Shown: piece after piece, positions 7,170-14,026 of the stretch
Layout of the letters: each line of letters starts with the position of its first letter
Numbering within the stretch: the stretch's first letter is position 1
Origin: Pseudomonadota bacterium
Lineage (GTDB): Bacteria; Pseudomonadota; Gammaproteobacteria; Burkholderiales; Ferrovaceae
Assembly (NCBI GenBank): GCA_021828745.1
Contig: JAJZDE010000026.1
Coordinates: 1-14,026 of the forward strand
Length of the DNA stretch: 14,026 nucleotides
Reading direction: 5' to 3'
The notes under the pieces: model-generated
Seen by the model: only the letters and a program-made list of their open reading frames with translations
Told to the model about the DNA's origin: nothing
Databases searched by the model: none
Made by a program: the position numbers and the translations under genes

Positions 7170-8297
7170 ATGAAAACCGTTGGGCTGGTGGGATGGCGGG
7201 GGATGGTGGGATCGGTGCTGATGCAACGCATGAGCGAAGAGGGAGATTTCGCGCACTTCACGCCGCATTTCTTCAGTACCTCGCAAGTGGGCGGGGTGGG
7301 TCCGGCCCTCGGCGGTGCGGCAGCGCCGCTGCAGGATGCCCATGATCTCGATGCCCTGGCGGCTCTCGATATCATCGTTACCTGTCAGGGCGGGGAATAT
7401 ACCCAGCAGGTGCACGGGGCCTTGCGCGCGCGGGGCTGGACCGGTTACTGGATCGACGCCGCATCCACGCTGCGCATGAAGGCGCATGCCTTGATCATTC
7501 TCGATCCGGTCAACCGTACGGTCATCGAAAAGGGGCTGGCGGCGGGGGTGCGGGACTTCGTGGGCGGCAACTGTACCGTCAGTCTCATGCTGATGGCCTT
7601 GGGTGGGCTCTTTCAGGCCGGATGGGTGGAGTGGGTCTCGGTCATGACCTATCAGGCAGCGTCGGGTGCCGGGGCCCAGAACATGCGCGAACTGCTTCAG
7701 CAGATGGGTGTGTTGCACGGTGCGGTGGCCACGGCCCTGGAGGATCCGGCCGGGGCCATTCTCGACATCGACCGGCAGGTCACTGAAACCTTGCGCTCCT
7801 CCGGGTTGCCCACCGGGAATTTTCGTGGCGTTCCCCTGGCCGGGAGTGTGATTCCCTGGATCGACGTGCCTGTGGAGCACGGTCAAAGCAAAGAGGAATG
7901 GAAGGGTGGGGCGGAGTGTAACAAGATCCTGGGTCTGCCGCCCTTTCGGAGTCCGGGCAGTATTCCCGTGGATGGCTTATGCGTTCGGGTGGGGGCAATG
8001 CGTTGTCATTCCCAGGGACTGACCATCAAGTTGCATCGTTCCGTACCCTTGCCCGAGGTGGAGGCACGGATCGCCGAGGCCAATGAATGGGTCCGCGTCA
8101 TTCCCAACGAACGTGAAGCCAGCGAACGATTTTTGACCCCGGCGGCGGTAAGTGGCACCTTGCAGGTTCCCGTGGGACGTTTGCATACCCTGGCCATGGG
8201 GCCCGAGTATCTGGGGGCTTTCACGGTGGGCGATCAATTGCTGTGGGGCGCTGCCGAACCGCTGCGCCGCATGTTGCGTCTTCTTCTGGATCGTTGA
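7170..8297 (+). CDS. asd: Aspartate-semialdehyde dehydrogenase
   Basis: Asd reduces aspartyl phosphate to aspartate semialdehyde with NADPH, feeding lysine, diaminopimelate, threonine, methionine and isoleucine synthesis. The 375-aa protein is of the long proteobacterial type and is close to E. coli Asd throughout. It starts [20 protein letters not shown] (dinucleotide site), has the nucleophile Cys135 in [10 protein letters not shown], the catalytic His280 in [10 protein letters not shown], and the closing segment [19 protein letters not shown]. The ATG at 7170 is preceded by GAGGAGA, which overlaps the leuB stop. Truncated starts at earlier codons would add MRRRF, which the family lacks. 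It sits between leuB and truA in one orientation, consistent with an operon. Confidence 0.97.
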   Translation: MKTVGLVGWRGMVGSVLMQRMSEEGDFAHFTPHFFSTSQVGGVGPALGGAAAPLQDAHDLDALAALDIIVTCQGGEYTQQVHGALRARGWTGYWIDAASTLRMKAHALIILDPVNRTVIEKGLAAGVRDFVGGNCTVSLMLMALGGLFQAGWVEWVSVMTYQAASGAGAQNMRELLQQMGVLHGAVATALEDPAGAILDIDRQVTETLRSSGLPTGNFRGVPLAGSVIPWIDVPVEHGQSKEEWKGGAECNKILGLPPFRSPGSIPVDGLCVRVGAMRCHSQGLTIKLHRSVPLPEVEARIAEANEWVRVIPNEREASERFLTPAAVSGTLQVPVGRLHTLAMGPEYLGAFTVGDQLLWGAAEPLRRMLRLLLDR

Positions 8298-8300
8298 GCG

Positions 8301-9071
8301 ATGGGGCGAATTGCCTTGGGCGTGGAATATCAAGGCAGTGGCTTTCATGGCTGGCAGCGCCAGCATCGGGACCTGACGGTACAAGGCGTTCTGGAAGGCG
8401 CGCTGGCGGCGGTGGCGGGAGAACCCATTGGCGTGATTGCGGCAGGGCGTACTGACCGGGGGGTGCATGCCACCGGTCAGGTGGTTCACTTCGATACTTT
8501 CGTGGCGCGTCCCCTCCAGGCCTGGGTGCGCGGCACCAATACCCACTTGCCGCCTACGGTTGCAGTTTTGTGGGCCCGGTCGGTGGCCGAACCTTTCCAT
8601 GCGCGTTTTTCGGCCCGTTCGCGCACGTATCGTTATCGTCTGCTCAGTCATCCGGTACGCCCGGCTTATGCCTGCGGTGTGTTGGGGTGGACGCATCGCC
8701 CTCTGGCCCTGGAAAAATTGCGCGCGGGATGTGGATGGATACTCGGCACCCATGATTTCAGCGCCTTTCGCGCCGCGGAGTGCCAGGCCAAAACGCCGGT
8801 CAAGACGCTGTTGCGGGCCGAAGTGGAGGCAGTGGGGGAAGAATTTCATTTTACTTTTCAGGCGGATGCTTTTCTCCAGCATATGGTGCGCAATCTGGTA
8901 GGCGCCCTGGTTCAGGTGGGCAGTGGTGCGATGCCCCCTGAATGGATGGCGGAATTGTTGCAGCAGGGTGATCGCACCCGGGCCGCGCCGACCTTTGCGC
9001 CGGAGGGCCTTTGCCTGAGCGCAGTGGAGTATGATGAAGCATGGAATTTGCCGGAGGGGCGCCAGGAATGA
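8301..9071 (+). CDS. truA: tRNA pseudouridine(38-40) synthase TruA
   Basis: TruA isomerises uridines 38-40 in the anticodon arm of many tRNAs. The 256-aa length is typical. The catalytic aspartate is Asp52 in the motif AAGRTDRGVHATGQV. The N-terminal ALGVEYQGSGFHGWQRQ and the C-terminal FQADAFLQHMVRNLVGALVQVG are strong family signatures. The gene begins three bases after the asd stop and has no strong Shine-Dalgarno site, so translation may depend on coupling to asd. Its stop overlaps the trpF start as ATGA. In many betaproteobacteria a fimV-type gene separates asd from truA; here there is none. Confidence 0.96.
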   Translation: MGRIALGVEYQGSGFHGWQRQHRDLTVQGVLEGALAAVAGEPIGVIAAGRTDRGVHATGQVVHFDTFVARPLQAWVRGTNTHLPPTVAVLWARSVAEPFHARFSARSRTYRYRLLSHPVRPAYACGVLGWTHRPLALEKLRAGCGWILGTHDFSAFRAAECQAKTPVKTLLRAEVEAVGEEFHFTFQADAFLQHMVRNLVGALVQVGSGAMPPEWMAELLQQGDRTRAAPTFAPEGLCLSAVEYDEAWNLPEGRQE

Positions 9072-9706
9072 GAACCCGCGTCAAGGTGTGCGGCCTGACC
9101 ACGGTGGAAGATGCGCTGGAAGTGGCAGCAGCCGGGGTGGATGCGGTGGGGTTGGTCTTTTATCCTCCCAGTGTCCGCGCACTCGGCCTGGAACAGGCGC
9201 AGGCCATCCGGGCGGCTTTGCCCCCCTTCGTCAGCGTGGTGGGACTGTTCGTCGATGCTTCCCGGGACACCATCGAACGGACTCTGGCGGCGGTTTCCCT
9301 GGATTGTCTCCAGTTCCACGGCGATGAGACTGCGCTCGACTGTGTGGGTTACGGGGTGCCCTATATCAAGGCGGCGCGCGTTCACGAGGGCTTTGATTTG
9401 GTACAATTCGCGGCATGCCATGAAAAGGCTCAGGGAATTCTGGTGGATGCTTTCGTTCCGGGACTTCCTGGCGGTACCGGGCAGACTTTCGACTGGGCGG
9501 TGTTGCCGCGTCGATTACCCTGTCCTCTGGTGCTGTCCGGCGGTTTGACCGCCCATAACGTTGGGGAGGCGGTCAGGACGGTCCATCCCTGGGCGGTGGA
9601 TGTGAGCAGTGGCGTGGAGCGGACACCGGGGCGGAAGGATCCTCTGCGCGTACAGCATTTTTTGGAAGCGGTGGCGAAGGCCGATGGTTTTGACAGGGAG
9701 AAGTGA
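9068..9706 (+). CDS. trpF: Phosphoribosylanthranilate isomerase
   Basis: TrpF converts N-(5'-phosphoribosyl)anthranilate to the carboxyphenylamino-deoxyribulose phosphate (CdRP) in tryptophan synthesis. It is a monofunctional (beta/alpha)8 barrel of 212 aa, not fused to TrpC. Catalytic residues are Cys8 (VKVCGLT) and Asp127 (GILVDAF). LQFHGDE (81-87), VLSGGL (155-160) and AVDVSSGVE (176-184) line the barrel mouth and phosphate site. The ATG at 9068 overlaps the truA TGA as ATGA, and GGAGGGG lies about ten bases upstream. An in-frame ATG at 9041 is possible but would add nine residues that the family lacks. The stop overlaps the trpB start. Confidence 0.96.
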   Translation: MRTRVKVCGLTTVEDALEVAAAGVDAVGLVFYPPSVRALGLEQAQAIRAALPPFVSVVGLFVDASRDTIERTLAAVSLDCLQFHGDETALDCVGYGVPYIKAARVHEGFDLVQFAACHEKAQGILVDAFVPGLPGGTGQTFDWAVLPRRLPCPLVLSGGLTAHNVGEAVRTVHPWAVDVSSGVERTPGRKDPLRVQHFLEAVAKADGFDREK

Positions 9707-10905
9707 TGAACGTGTATGATTTGCCGGACCAGGAAGGGTATTTCGGTCCCTATGGGGGGACCTTCGTATCCGAAACTCTGATGGCCGCCATCGAGGAACT
9801 CAAGACGCAGTACGAACGTTACCGCCAGGACCCGGAATTCTTGACCGAGTTGGCCCATGAGTTGCATCACTATGTGGGGCGCCCCAGCCCGATCTATCAT
9901 GCCAAACGGTTATCCGAACATTTGGGGGGGGCACAGATCTACCTGAAACGTGAGGATCTCAACCATACCGGTGCCCATAAGGTCAATAACACCATCGGTC
10001 AGGCGATGCTGGCCCGGCGCATGGGCAAGCCGCGCGTCATTGCTGAAACCGGGGCCGGCCAGCATGGAGTGGCGACCGCCACCGTGGCCGCACGTTATGG
10101 CATGGAATGTGTGGTCTACATGGGGGCAGAGGATGTGCGGCGCCAGGCCCAGAACGTCTACCGCATGAAGTTGCTGGGCGCTCGGGTGGTGCCGGTGGAA
10201 AGCGGCTCCAAAACCCTCAAGGACGCCTTGAATGAAGCCATGCGTGACTGGGTCACCCACATCGACGATACCTTCTACATCATTGGTACGGTGGCCGGTC
10301 CCCATCCTTACCCCACCATGGTGCGCGATTTCAACGCGGTGGTGGGGCGCGAGTGTCTGACTCAGATGCCCGACCTGGTGGGGCGCCAGCCCGATGTGAT
10401 TTTGGCGTGTGTGGGCGGAGGGTCCAATGCCATGGGGATTTTTTATCCCTACATCCTGCAGGAGTCGGTCCGCCTGATCGGGGTGGAGGCCGGAGGAGAC
10501 GGCCTGTCCAGCGGACGCCACGCTGCGTCCCTGTCCGCCGGGGTTCCCGGGGTATTGCATGGCAACCGCACCTACCTGCTGCAGGACGCGCACGGCCAGA
10601 TCATCGAAACCCATTCCATTTCGGCGGGACTCGATTATCCGGGCGTGGGACCGGAGCACGCCTGGCTCAAGGACAGTGGCCGGGCATCCTATGTGGCCAT
10701 CACCGATGGAGAAGCCCTTCAGGCTTTCCATACCCTGTGCCGTCTGGAAGGGATTCTGCCGGCTCTGGAATCCAGTCATGCCGTGGCCCAGGCCATGAAG
10801 ATGGCCCCTGTGCTGGGGAAGGATCAGATTATTCTGGTCAACCTGTCCGGGCGTGGGGACAAGGATATGGCGACGGTGGCCGAACGCAGTGGCTTGCATC
10901 TTTAG
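9706..10905 (+). CDS. trpB: Tryptophan synthase beta chain
   Basis: TrpB joins indole, channelled from TrpA, to serine in a PLP-dependent reaction, within the alpha2-beta2 complex. The 399-aa protein has the PLP lysine Lys92 in [15 protein letters not shown], the catalytic Glu114 in AETGAGQHG, and the phosphate-binding GGGSN (237-241). The start [22 protein letters not shown] is typical of the proteobacterial TrpB1 type. The ATG at 9706 overlaps the trpF stop (TGATG), with GGGAGA four bases upstream. A GTG one codon earlier is the alternative. trpA follows after a short gap that carries AGGAGAGG. Confidence 0.98.
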   Translation: MNVYDLPDQEGYFGPYGGTFVSETLMAAIEELKTQYERYRQDPEFLTELAHELHHYVGRPSPIYHAKRLSEHLGGAQIYLKREDLNHTGAHKVNNTIGQAMLARRMGKPRVIAETGAGQHGVATATVAARYGMECVVYMGAEDVRRQAQNVYRMKLLGARVVPVESGSKTLKDALNEAMRDWVTHIDDTFYIIGTVAGPHPYPTMVRDFNAVVGRECLTQMPDLVGRQPDVILACVGGGSNAMGIFYPYILQESVRLIGVEAGGDGLSSGRHAASLSAGVPGVLHGNRTYLLQDAHGQIIETHSISAGLDYPGVGPEHAWLKDSGRASYVAITDGEALQAFHTLCRLEGILPALESSHAVAQAMKMAPVLGKDQIILVNLSGRGDKDMATVAERSGLHL

Positions 10906-10917
10906 GAGAGGTTGATT

Positions 10918-11721
10918 TTGTCGCGAATTGCATCTACTTTTGCACACCTGTCCGGTTTGAACCGGAAGGCTCTGATCCCGTTTTTTACCGTGGGCGACCC
11001 GTTACTGGAGTTGGCTGTCCCGACCATGCGGGCGTTGGTATCCGGGGGGGCCGACATCCTGGAACTGGGGATTCCTTTCTCCGACCCCATGGCCGATGGT
11101 CCCACGATCCAGCGCGCCAGCGAGCGTGCCTTGCAGAACGGGGTGACCCTGACCGACGTGCTGGCCGTGGTGTCCGAGTTCCGTCTGACGGACGACCAGA
11201 CCCCGGTGGTACTGATGGGGTACGCCAATCCGATCGAACGTCTGGGGCTCGATGCCTTTGCGGCGCAGGCTCGGGACGCCGGGGTGGATGGCGTGCTGGT
11301 GGTGGACTATCCTCCCCTCGAGGCGCGCCATCTGAAGGCTGCGCTGTCCCTGGTCGGGATCGATACCATCTTCCTGCTGTCGCCCACCACGACGGAGCAG
11401 CGCATGCGTGAAATCGCGCAACTTGCCACGGGATACCTGTACTATGTCTCCTTGCGGGGCGTGACCGGCGCGGGACATCTGGAGGTGGAGGCAGTGGCTG
11501 CCCAGGTGGCCCGTATTCGTTCCTGCGCCAGGGTTCCGGTGGGGGTGGGTTTTGGCATTCGCGATGGAGCCACGGCCCGACGTTTGTCGGAAGTTGCCGA
11601 CGCGGTGGTGGTCGGGTCACGCCTGGTCGAAGAAATCGAGGCCAGTATCCCGACGGAGGTGCCTCACCGCGCAGAGACGCTGATGCGTCAATTTCGTCTT
11701 GCCATGGACGGTGCCCAATGA
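10918..11721 (+). CDS. trpA: Tryptophan synthase alpha chain
   Basis: TrpA cleaves indole-3-glycerol phosphate to indole and glyceraldehyde-3-phosphate. From the chosen TTG the protein has 267 aa. The two catalytic acids fall at the textbook positions: Glu49 in [13 protein letters not shown] and Asp60 in [19 protein letters not shown] (18-28) and [12 protein letters not shown] are family signatures. TTG at 10918 is preferred because it gives MSRIASTFA, the usual beginning in related bacteria, and leaves six bases after AGGAGAGG. A TTG at 10912 is too close to that site, and no ATG or GTG fits. The stop overlaps accD as ATGA, so the two may be translationally coupled. Confidence 0.95.
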   Translation: MSRIASTFAHLSGLNRKALIPFFTVGDPLLELAVPTMRALVSGGADILELGIPFSDPMADGPTIQRASERALQNGVTLTDVLAVVSEFRLTDDQTPVVLMGYANPIERLGLDAFAAQARDAGVDGVLVVDYPPLEARHLKAALSLVGIDTIFLLSPTTTEQRMREIAQLATGYLYYVSLRGVTGAGHLEVEAVAAQVARIRSCARVPVGVGFGIRDGATARRLSEVADAVVVGSRLVEEIEASIPTEVPHRAETLMRQFRLAMDGAQ

Positions 11722-12593
11722 GTTGGTTCAAGAAACTATTGCCCCCGCGCATCAAGCGCGACAAGAAAAACGTCAAGGGATCGGTGCCTGAAGGACTGTG
11801 GGTCAAGTGCCCTTCCTGTGAGGTGGTGCTCTATCGCACGGATCTCGAGGCCAATTTGCACGTCTGTCCCAAGTGTGCGCATCATTTGCGTATTACGGCG
11901 CGCATTCGTCTGGACGGTTTTCTGGATCCGGAGGGACGGGTGGAACTGGGTGCGGAAGTCGTGCCCATCGATCCGCTCAAGTTCAAGGACAGTCGGCGCT
12001 ATACCGAACGGCTGAGCGAGGCTCAAACCAGTACGGGCGAAACGGATGCCCTGGTGGTCATGCAGGGTTTTCTCGAGGGAATGCCCATCGTGGCGGCGGC
12101 CTTCGAATTTGAATTCATGGGGGGGTCCATGGGGTCCGTGGTGGGGGAGCGATTCGTGCGCGCGGTCCAGGCAGCCCTCGATTCCCAATGTCCCTTCGTG
12201 TGTTTTCTGGCCAGTGGGGGGGCGCGCATGCAGGAGGGATTGCTTTCCCTGATGCAGATGGCCAAGACTTGTGCTGCATTGACTCGTTTGGCCGAAGCCC
12301 GTTTGCCCTACATCTCGGTGTTGACCGACCCCACTATGGGCGGGGTATCCGCCAGTTTTGCCATGATCGGGGATGTGGTGATTGCCGAACCCAATGCCCT
12401 GATCGGTTTTGCCGGACCCCGGGTGATCGAGCAGACGGTCCGTGAGGTATTGCCCGACGGGTTTCAGCGTTCCGAGTTCCTGCTGGCCAAGGGCGCCATC
12501 GACATGATCATGGATCGACGCCAGCAGCGCGCGCGCATCGCCAATCTGTTGAGCATCCTGACCATCGATCCCGAGGAAGTGTCCGCCCTTTGA
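11718..12593 (+). CDS. accD: Acetyl-CoA carboxylase carboxyltransferase subunit beta
   Basis: AccD, with AccA, moves the carboxyl group from biotin (on AccB) to acetyl-CoA, making malonyl-CoA for fatty-acid synthesis. The 291-aa length is normal. A four-cysteine zinc ribbon lies at Cys31, Cys34, Cys50 and Cys53 (CPSC...CPKC). The crotonase-fold core shows [31 protein letters not shown] and [11 protein letters not shown]. The ATG overlaps the trpA stop. No strong ribosome site is visible, which suggests coupled translation. In many betaproteobacteria folC follows directly; here a SPOR-domain gene starts only four bases after the accD stop. Confidence 0.97.
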   Translation: MSWFKKLLPPRIKRDKKNVKGSVPEGLWVKCPSCEVVLYRTDLEANLHVCPKCAHHLRITARIRLDGFLDPEGRVELGAEVVPIDPLKFKDSRRYTERLSEAQTSTGETDALVVMQGFLEGMPIVAAAFEFEFMGGSMGSVVGERFVRAVQAALDSQCPFVCFLASGGARMQEGLLSLMQMAKTCAALTRLAEARLPYISVLTDPTMGGVSASFAMIGDVVIAEPNALIGFAGPRVIEQTVREVLPDGFQRSEFLLAKGAIDMIMDRRQQRARIANLLSILTIDPEEVSAL

Positions 12594-12597
12594 CCGC

Positions 12598-13290
12598 ATG
12601 GAAAACAACCCTGACCTTCAATTGATGCGTCAGCGTCATCGCCAGCGCCTGATCGGGGTGGGCGTGCTGGCTTCGTTGACGGCCGTGGGCGTTCCCCTGT
12701 TGCTCGACCAGGCGCGTGCGCCCAAGGAGGGAACCGTCAGTCCGACGCCCTCTCCGGCGCCCGTCGTTCCCGTGGTGCCGCAACTCTACAGTGCGGCGCC
12801 GGCGACGGGATCCTCTGCGGGAGGCTCCAGGGGAACCTCCCCCGCTGCACAGAGCGGCGTGGTGATCAAGGAGGAACTGGTGGACCTGTCGGCTGAAAAG
12901 GAAGCCACGCCTTCGTCGACGGCGGTTCCCGTGCGGAAATCCCACCCCCAGGTGTCCGGGAACGAACCGGTGGTCGTCAAGGCCAAAACGGGGGCGGTCA
13001 GTCCTGTCCTGGCGAAGGAAGAGGCCGCCGACAAAAGGACGGCGGCGACCACAGGAACGGAGATCTGGATCCAGGTGGGGGTGTTCGCCCATCAGGAACG
13101 GGTGACTCAACTGGAAAAAAAATTGCTCAAATTGGGATTTCCCCCTCGCGTCGACGCCCTCGAGTCGACAGGGACGCCCCGTTGGCGGGTGCGTATCGGC
13201 CCTTTCCCCAGCGAACCCGCACTGGGTTCTGCCCTGCAACGGCTGAACCAGTTGGGGGTGCAGGGCATACGGGTGTCATCGCCTCAATAG
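12598..13290 (+). CDS. SPOR domain-containing membrane protein (DedD-like position and layout)
   Basis: Predicted bitopic inner-membrane protein of 230 aa. A short basic cytoplasmic N terminus (RQRHRQR) precedes one transmembrane helix (about 18-36). A long Pro/Ser/Ala-rich periplasmic linker (about 40-150) leads to a SPOR domain (about 153-228: IWIQVGVFAHQERVTQLEKKL ... WRVRIGPFPSEPAL). SPOR domains bind peptidoglycan stripped of stem peptides, so a role at the division septum is likely, as for DedD or FtsN. The layout matches the SPOR protein found near accD and purF in many proteobacteria. The start lacks a good Shine-Dalgarno site. The last 7 bp overlap the end of the opposite-strand cvpA gene. 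Confidence 0.9.
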   Translation: MENNPDLQLMRQRHRQRLIGVGVLASLTAVGVPLLLDQARAPKEGTVSPTPSPAPVVPVVPQLYSAAPATGSSAGGSRGTSPAAQSGVVIKEELVDLSAEKEATPSSTAVPVRKSHPQVSGNEPVVVKAKTGAVSPVLAKEEAADKRTAATTGTEIWIQVGVFAHQERVTQLEKKLLKLGFPPRVDALESTGTPRWRVRIGPFPSEPALGSALQRLNQLGVQGIRVSSPQ

Positions 13291-13301
13291 TGGAAGAGGC
13301 G
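13280..13301. other. Hairpin at the SPOR/cvpA convergent ends
   Basis: CGCCTC (13280-13285) and GAGGCG (13296-13301) form a six-pair stem around a ten-base loop. The loop contains the SPOR gene's TAG stop, and the cvpA TGA (reverse strand) straddles the stem edge. No T-run follows on either strand, so intrinsic termination is doubtful. Confidence 0.3.
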
Positions 13302-13862
13302 GGACAGGGCGGGGGGTAACCAGCCCAGAACCCGGTGCACGCCCGGCATGGCATAGGGCAGGAGGCGCGCCTCTTTCCAGCTGGCCTGGTGCGGCAAGGG
13401 AGTGAGCCCGGCCAGCAGGAGCAGCGCCAGAACGATCAATCCCCCGCGCAGCAAGCCGAACAATGCGCCCAGCAGCCCATCCAGGGAACCCAGTCCGATC
13501 TTTTTGACGATGCGTTGGAGCAGGGTACTGACCAACCGTACCAGAATCAGGACCCCTACAAAAATCAACAGGAAAGCCAGTACCCAGCGCAGGACTTCCT
13601 GGGCTATCCAGGGATGCAGGGCATTGACCAACTTTTCGCTCCAGGCGTGCGCCACCCAGAAGGCCAGCAGCCAGCTGACCAGACTGAAAAATTCCCGCAC
13701 CATGCCGCGGATCCAGCCGAACAGGGTGGAAAGCAGCAGTATCCCTGCCAGCAGCAGGTCTATCCAGGTATAGGTGGCAAAGTAGGTCCAGAGAGAACTG
13801 TGCAGGATATCGTCGATCAAGGAGCGGACTCCCGACAAAAGGAAGGCTGCCCATTCTAACAT
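13284..13862 (-). CDS. cvpA: CvpA family membrane protein, on the minus strand
   Basis: Inner-membrane protein of 192 aa with about four transmembrane segments (roughly 33-50, 58-76, 88-113, 128-153). Family features are TWIDLLLAGILLLSTLFGWIRG near the N terminus, GLLGALFGLLRGGLIVLALLLLAG in the last helix, and the tail SWKEARLLPYAMP. CvpA was first linked to colicin V production and lies beside purF in many proteobacteria; its exact role in envelope stress is not settled. The ATG at 13862 follows GAGGGG by two bases. It gives about 30 residues before the usual CvpA beginning; TTG at codon 15 is an alternative start. The orientation is odd: it points away from purF and toward the SPOR gene, whereas relatives carry it in the same direction as purF. 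Confidence 0.88.
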   Translation of the reverse strand: MLEWAAFLLSGVRSLIDDILHSSLWTYFATYTWIDLLLAGILLLSTLFGWIRGMVREFFSLVSWLLAFWVAHAWSEKLVNALHPWIAQEVLRWVLAFLLIFVGVLILVRLVSTLLQRIVKKIGLGSLDGLLGALFGLLRGGLIVLALLLLAGLTPLPHQASWKEARLLPYAMPGVHRVLGWLPPALSRLFHY

Positions 13863-13980
13863 TGCCCCTCGTTCCGGTGATGGGACTGCGGGGTAAAATT
13901 CGAGCCGTGGGGTTTCCCCGCCGTCCAACCGATAAATCCGCTAAAATGACGCCTTGTCATACTCTGTGAGGACAGGGCTC
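13863..13980. promoter_or_regulatory. Divergent cvpA/purF control region
   Basis: This 118-bp gap must hold promoters for both genes if neither is read through. On the plus strand TAAAAT (13942-13947) is a fair -10 for purF, giving a leader of about 27 nt, but no convincing -35 lies upstream. No good minus-strand promoter stands out. GGGG-TTT-CCCC (13909-13919) is a short inverted repeat near the middle. CTGT-GAGG-ACAG (13964-13975) places the purF Shine-Dalgarno bases in a four-base loop. I see no PurR-type operator of the E. coli kind. Confidence 0.4.
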
Positions 13981-14026
13981 ATGTGCGGAATCGTCGGTAT
14001 CGTGGCGAACTCACCCGTCAACCAGT
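13981..14026 (+). CDS. purF: Amidophosphoribosyltransferase, N-terminal fragment (cut by window end)
   Basis: Only the first 15 codons are present: MCGIVGIVANSPVNQ. This is the N-terminal nucleophile glutaminase signature, with Cys2 as the nucleophile once Met1 is removed. PurF makes phosphoribosylamine from PRPP and glutamine, the first committed step of purine synthesis. GAGGAC lies 7-12 bases before the ATG. Other class II amidotransferases (GlmS, AsnB) begin similarly; the neighbouring cvpA and the accD-SPOR context favour PurF. Confidence 0.85.
   Translation, partial: MCGIVGIVANSPVNQ

Noticed and set aside
10905..10918. A gene start or leader peptide between trpB and trpA
   Set aside because: Only a ribosome site and a TTG start fit in this short gap, and no Trp codons occur.
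10353..11411. A 352-codon plus-strand frame across the trpB/trpA junction
   Set aside because: It runs through two clearly coding genes in another frame, and its protein is low-complexity Gly/Arg/Pro.
13894..13899. TAAAAT as a second purF -10 box
   Set aside because: No -35 element at a proper distance, and the leader would be about 75 nt. The later TAAAAT fits better.
1..14026. CRISPR, toxin-antitoxin, phage or other defence genes, tRNA genes, insertion sequences
   Set aside because: No repeat-spacer pattern, no transposase or integrase motif, no cloverleaf and no unaccounted gene-sized gap were seen on either strand.

Overview
The window is a compact block of chromosomal housekeeping genes, most likely from a betaproteobacterium. 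That assignment is an inference from gene order: an envC / S41 peptidase / MoeB-type E1 block, and a leuB-asd-truA-trpF-trpB-trpA-accD-(SPOR)-(cvpA)-purF block. The proteins also fit: Asd is of the long proteobacterial type and TrpA begins MSRI. The DNA is GC-rich with strong G/C bias at third codon positions, which explains the many long antisense open frames. I found no mobile element, phage gene, CRISPR array, tRNA or rRNA.

Layout. Positions 1-2702 hold the 3' part of envC and a C-terminal processing protease; a stem-loop with a U-rich tail spans the envC stop codon. Positions 2723-3484 encode a ThiF/MoeB-type adenylyltransferase. It runs tail to tail into tsaD (4530-3499, minus strand), with 14 bp between the stop codons. 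A 161-bp divergent region follows. It carries a good candidate sigma70 promoter on each strand and an 11-bp direct repeat around the rightward promoter. That promoter should drive a two-gene unit: a DUF3455-like lipoprotein (4692-5237) and a short-chain dehydrogenase (5248-6003).

From 6085 to 13290, eight genes lie head to tail with gaps of at most 12 bp or with overlaps: leuB, asd, truA, trpF, trpB, trpA, accD and a SPOR-domain membrane protein. They are probably largely co-transcribed. They cover leucine synthesis, the aspartate-semialdehyde branch, tRNA pseudouridylation, the last steps of tryptophan synthesis, and the carboxyltransferase beta subunit of acetyl-CoA carboxylase. The SPOR gene overlaps by 7 bp the end of a cvpA-like gene on the opposite strand (13862-13284). 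A 118-bp divergent region then leads to purF, cut by the window end.

The longest stretches without a gene are the two divergent regions (161 and 118 bp), so no gap exceeds 300 bp. I do not see a new biological system here. The most unusual points are the orientation of cvpA, the absence of folC between accD and the SPOR gene and of fimV between asd and truA, and the repeat-flanked promoter of the lipoprotein/SDR unit.
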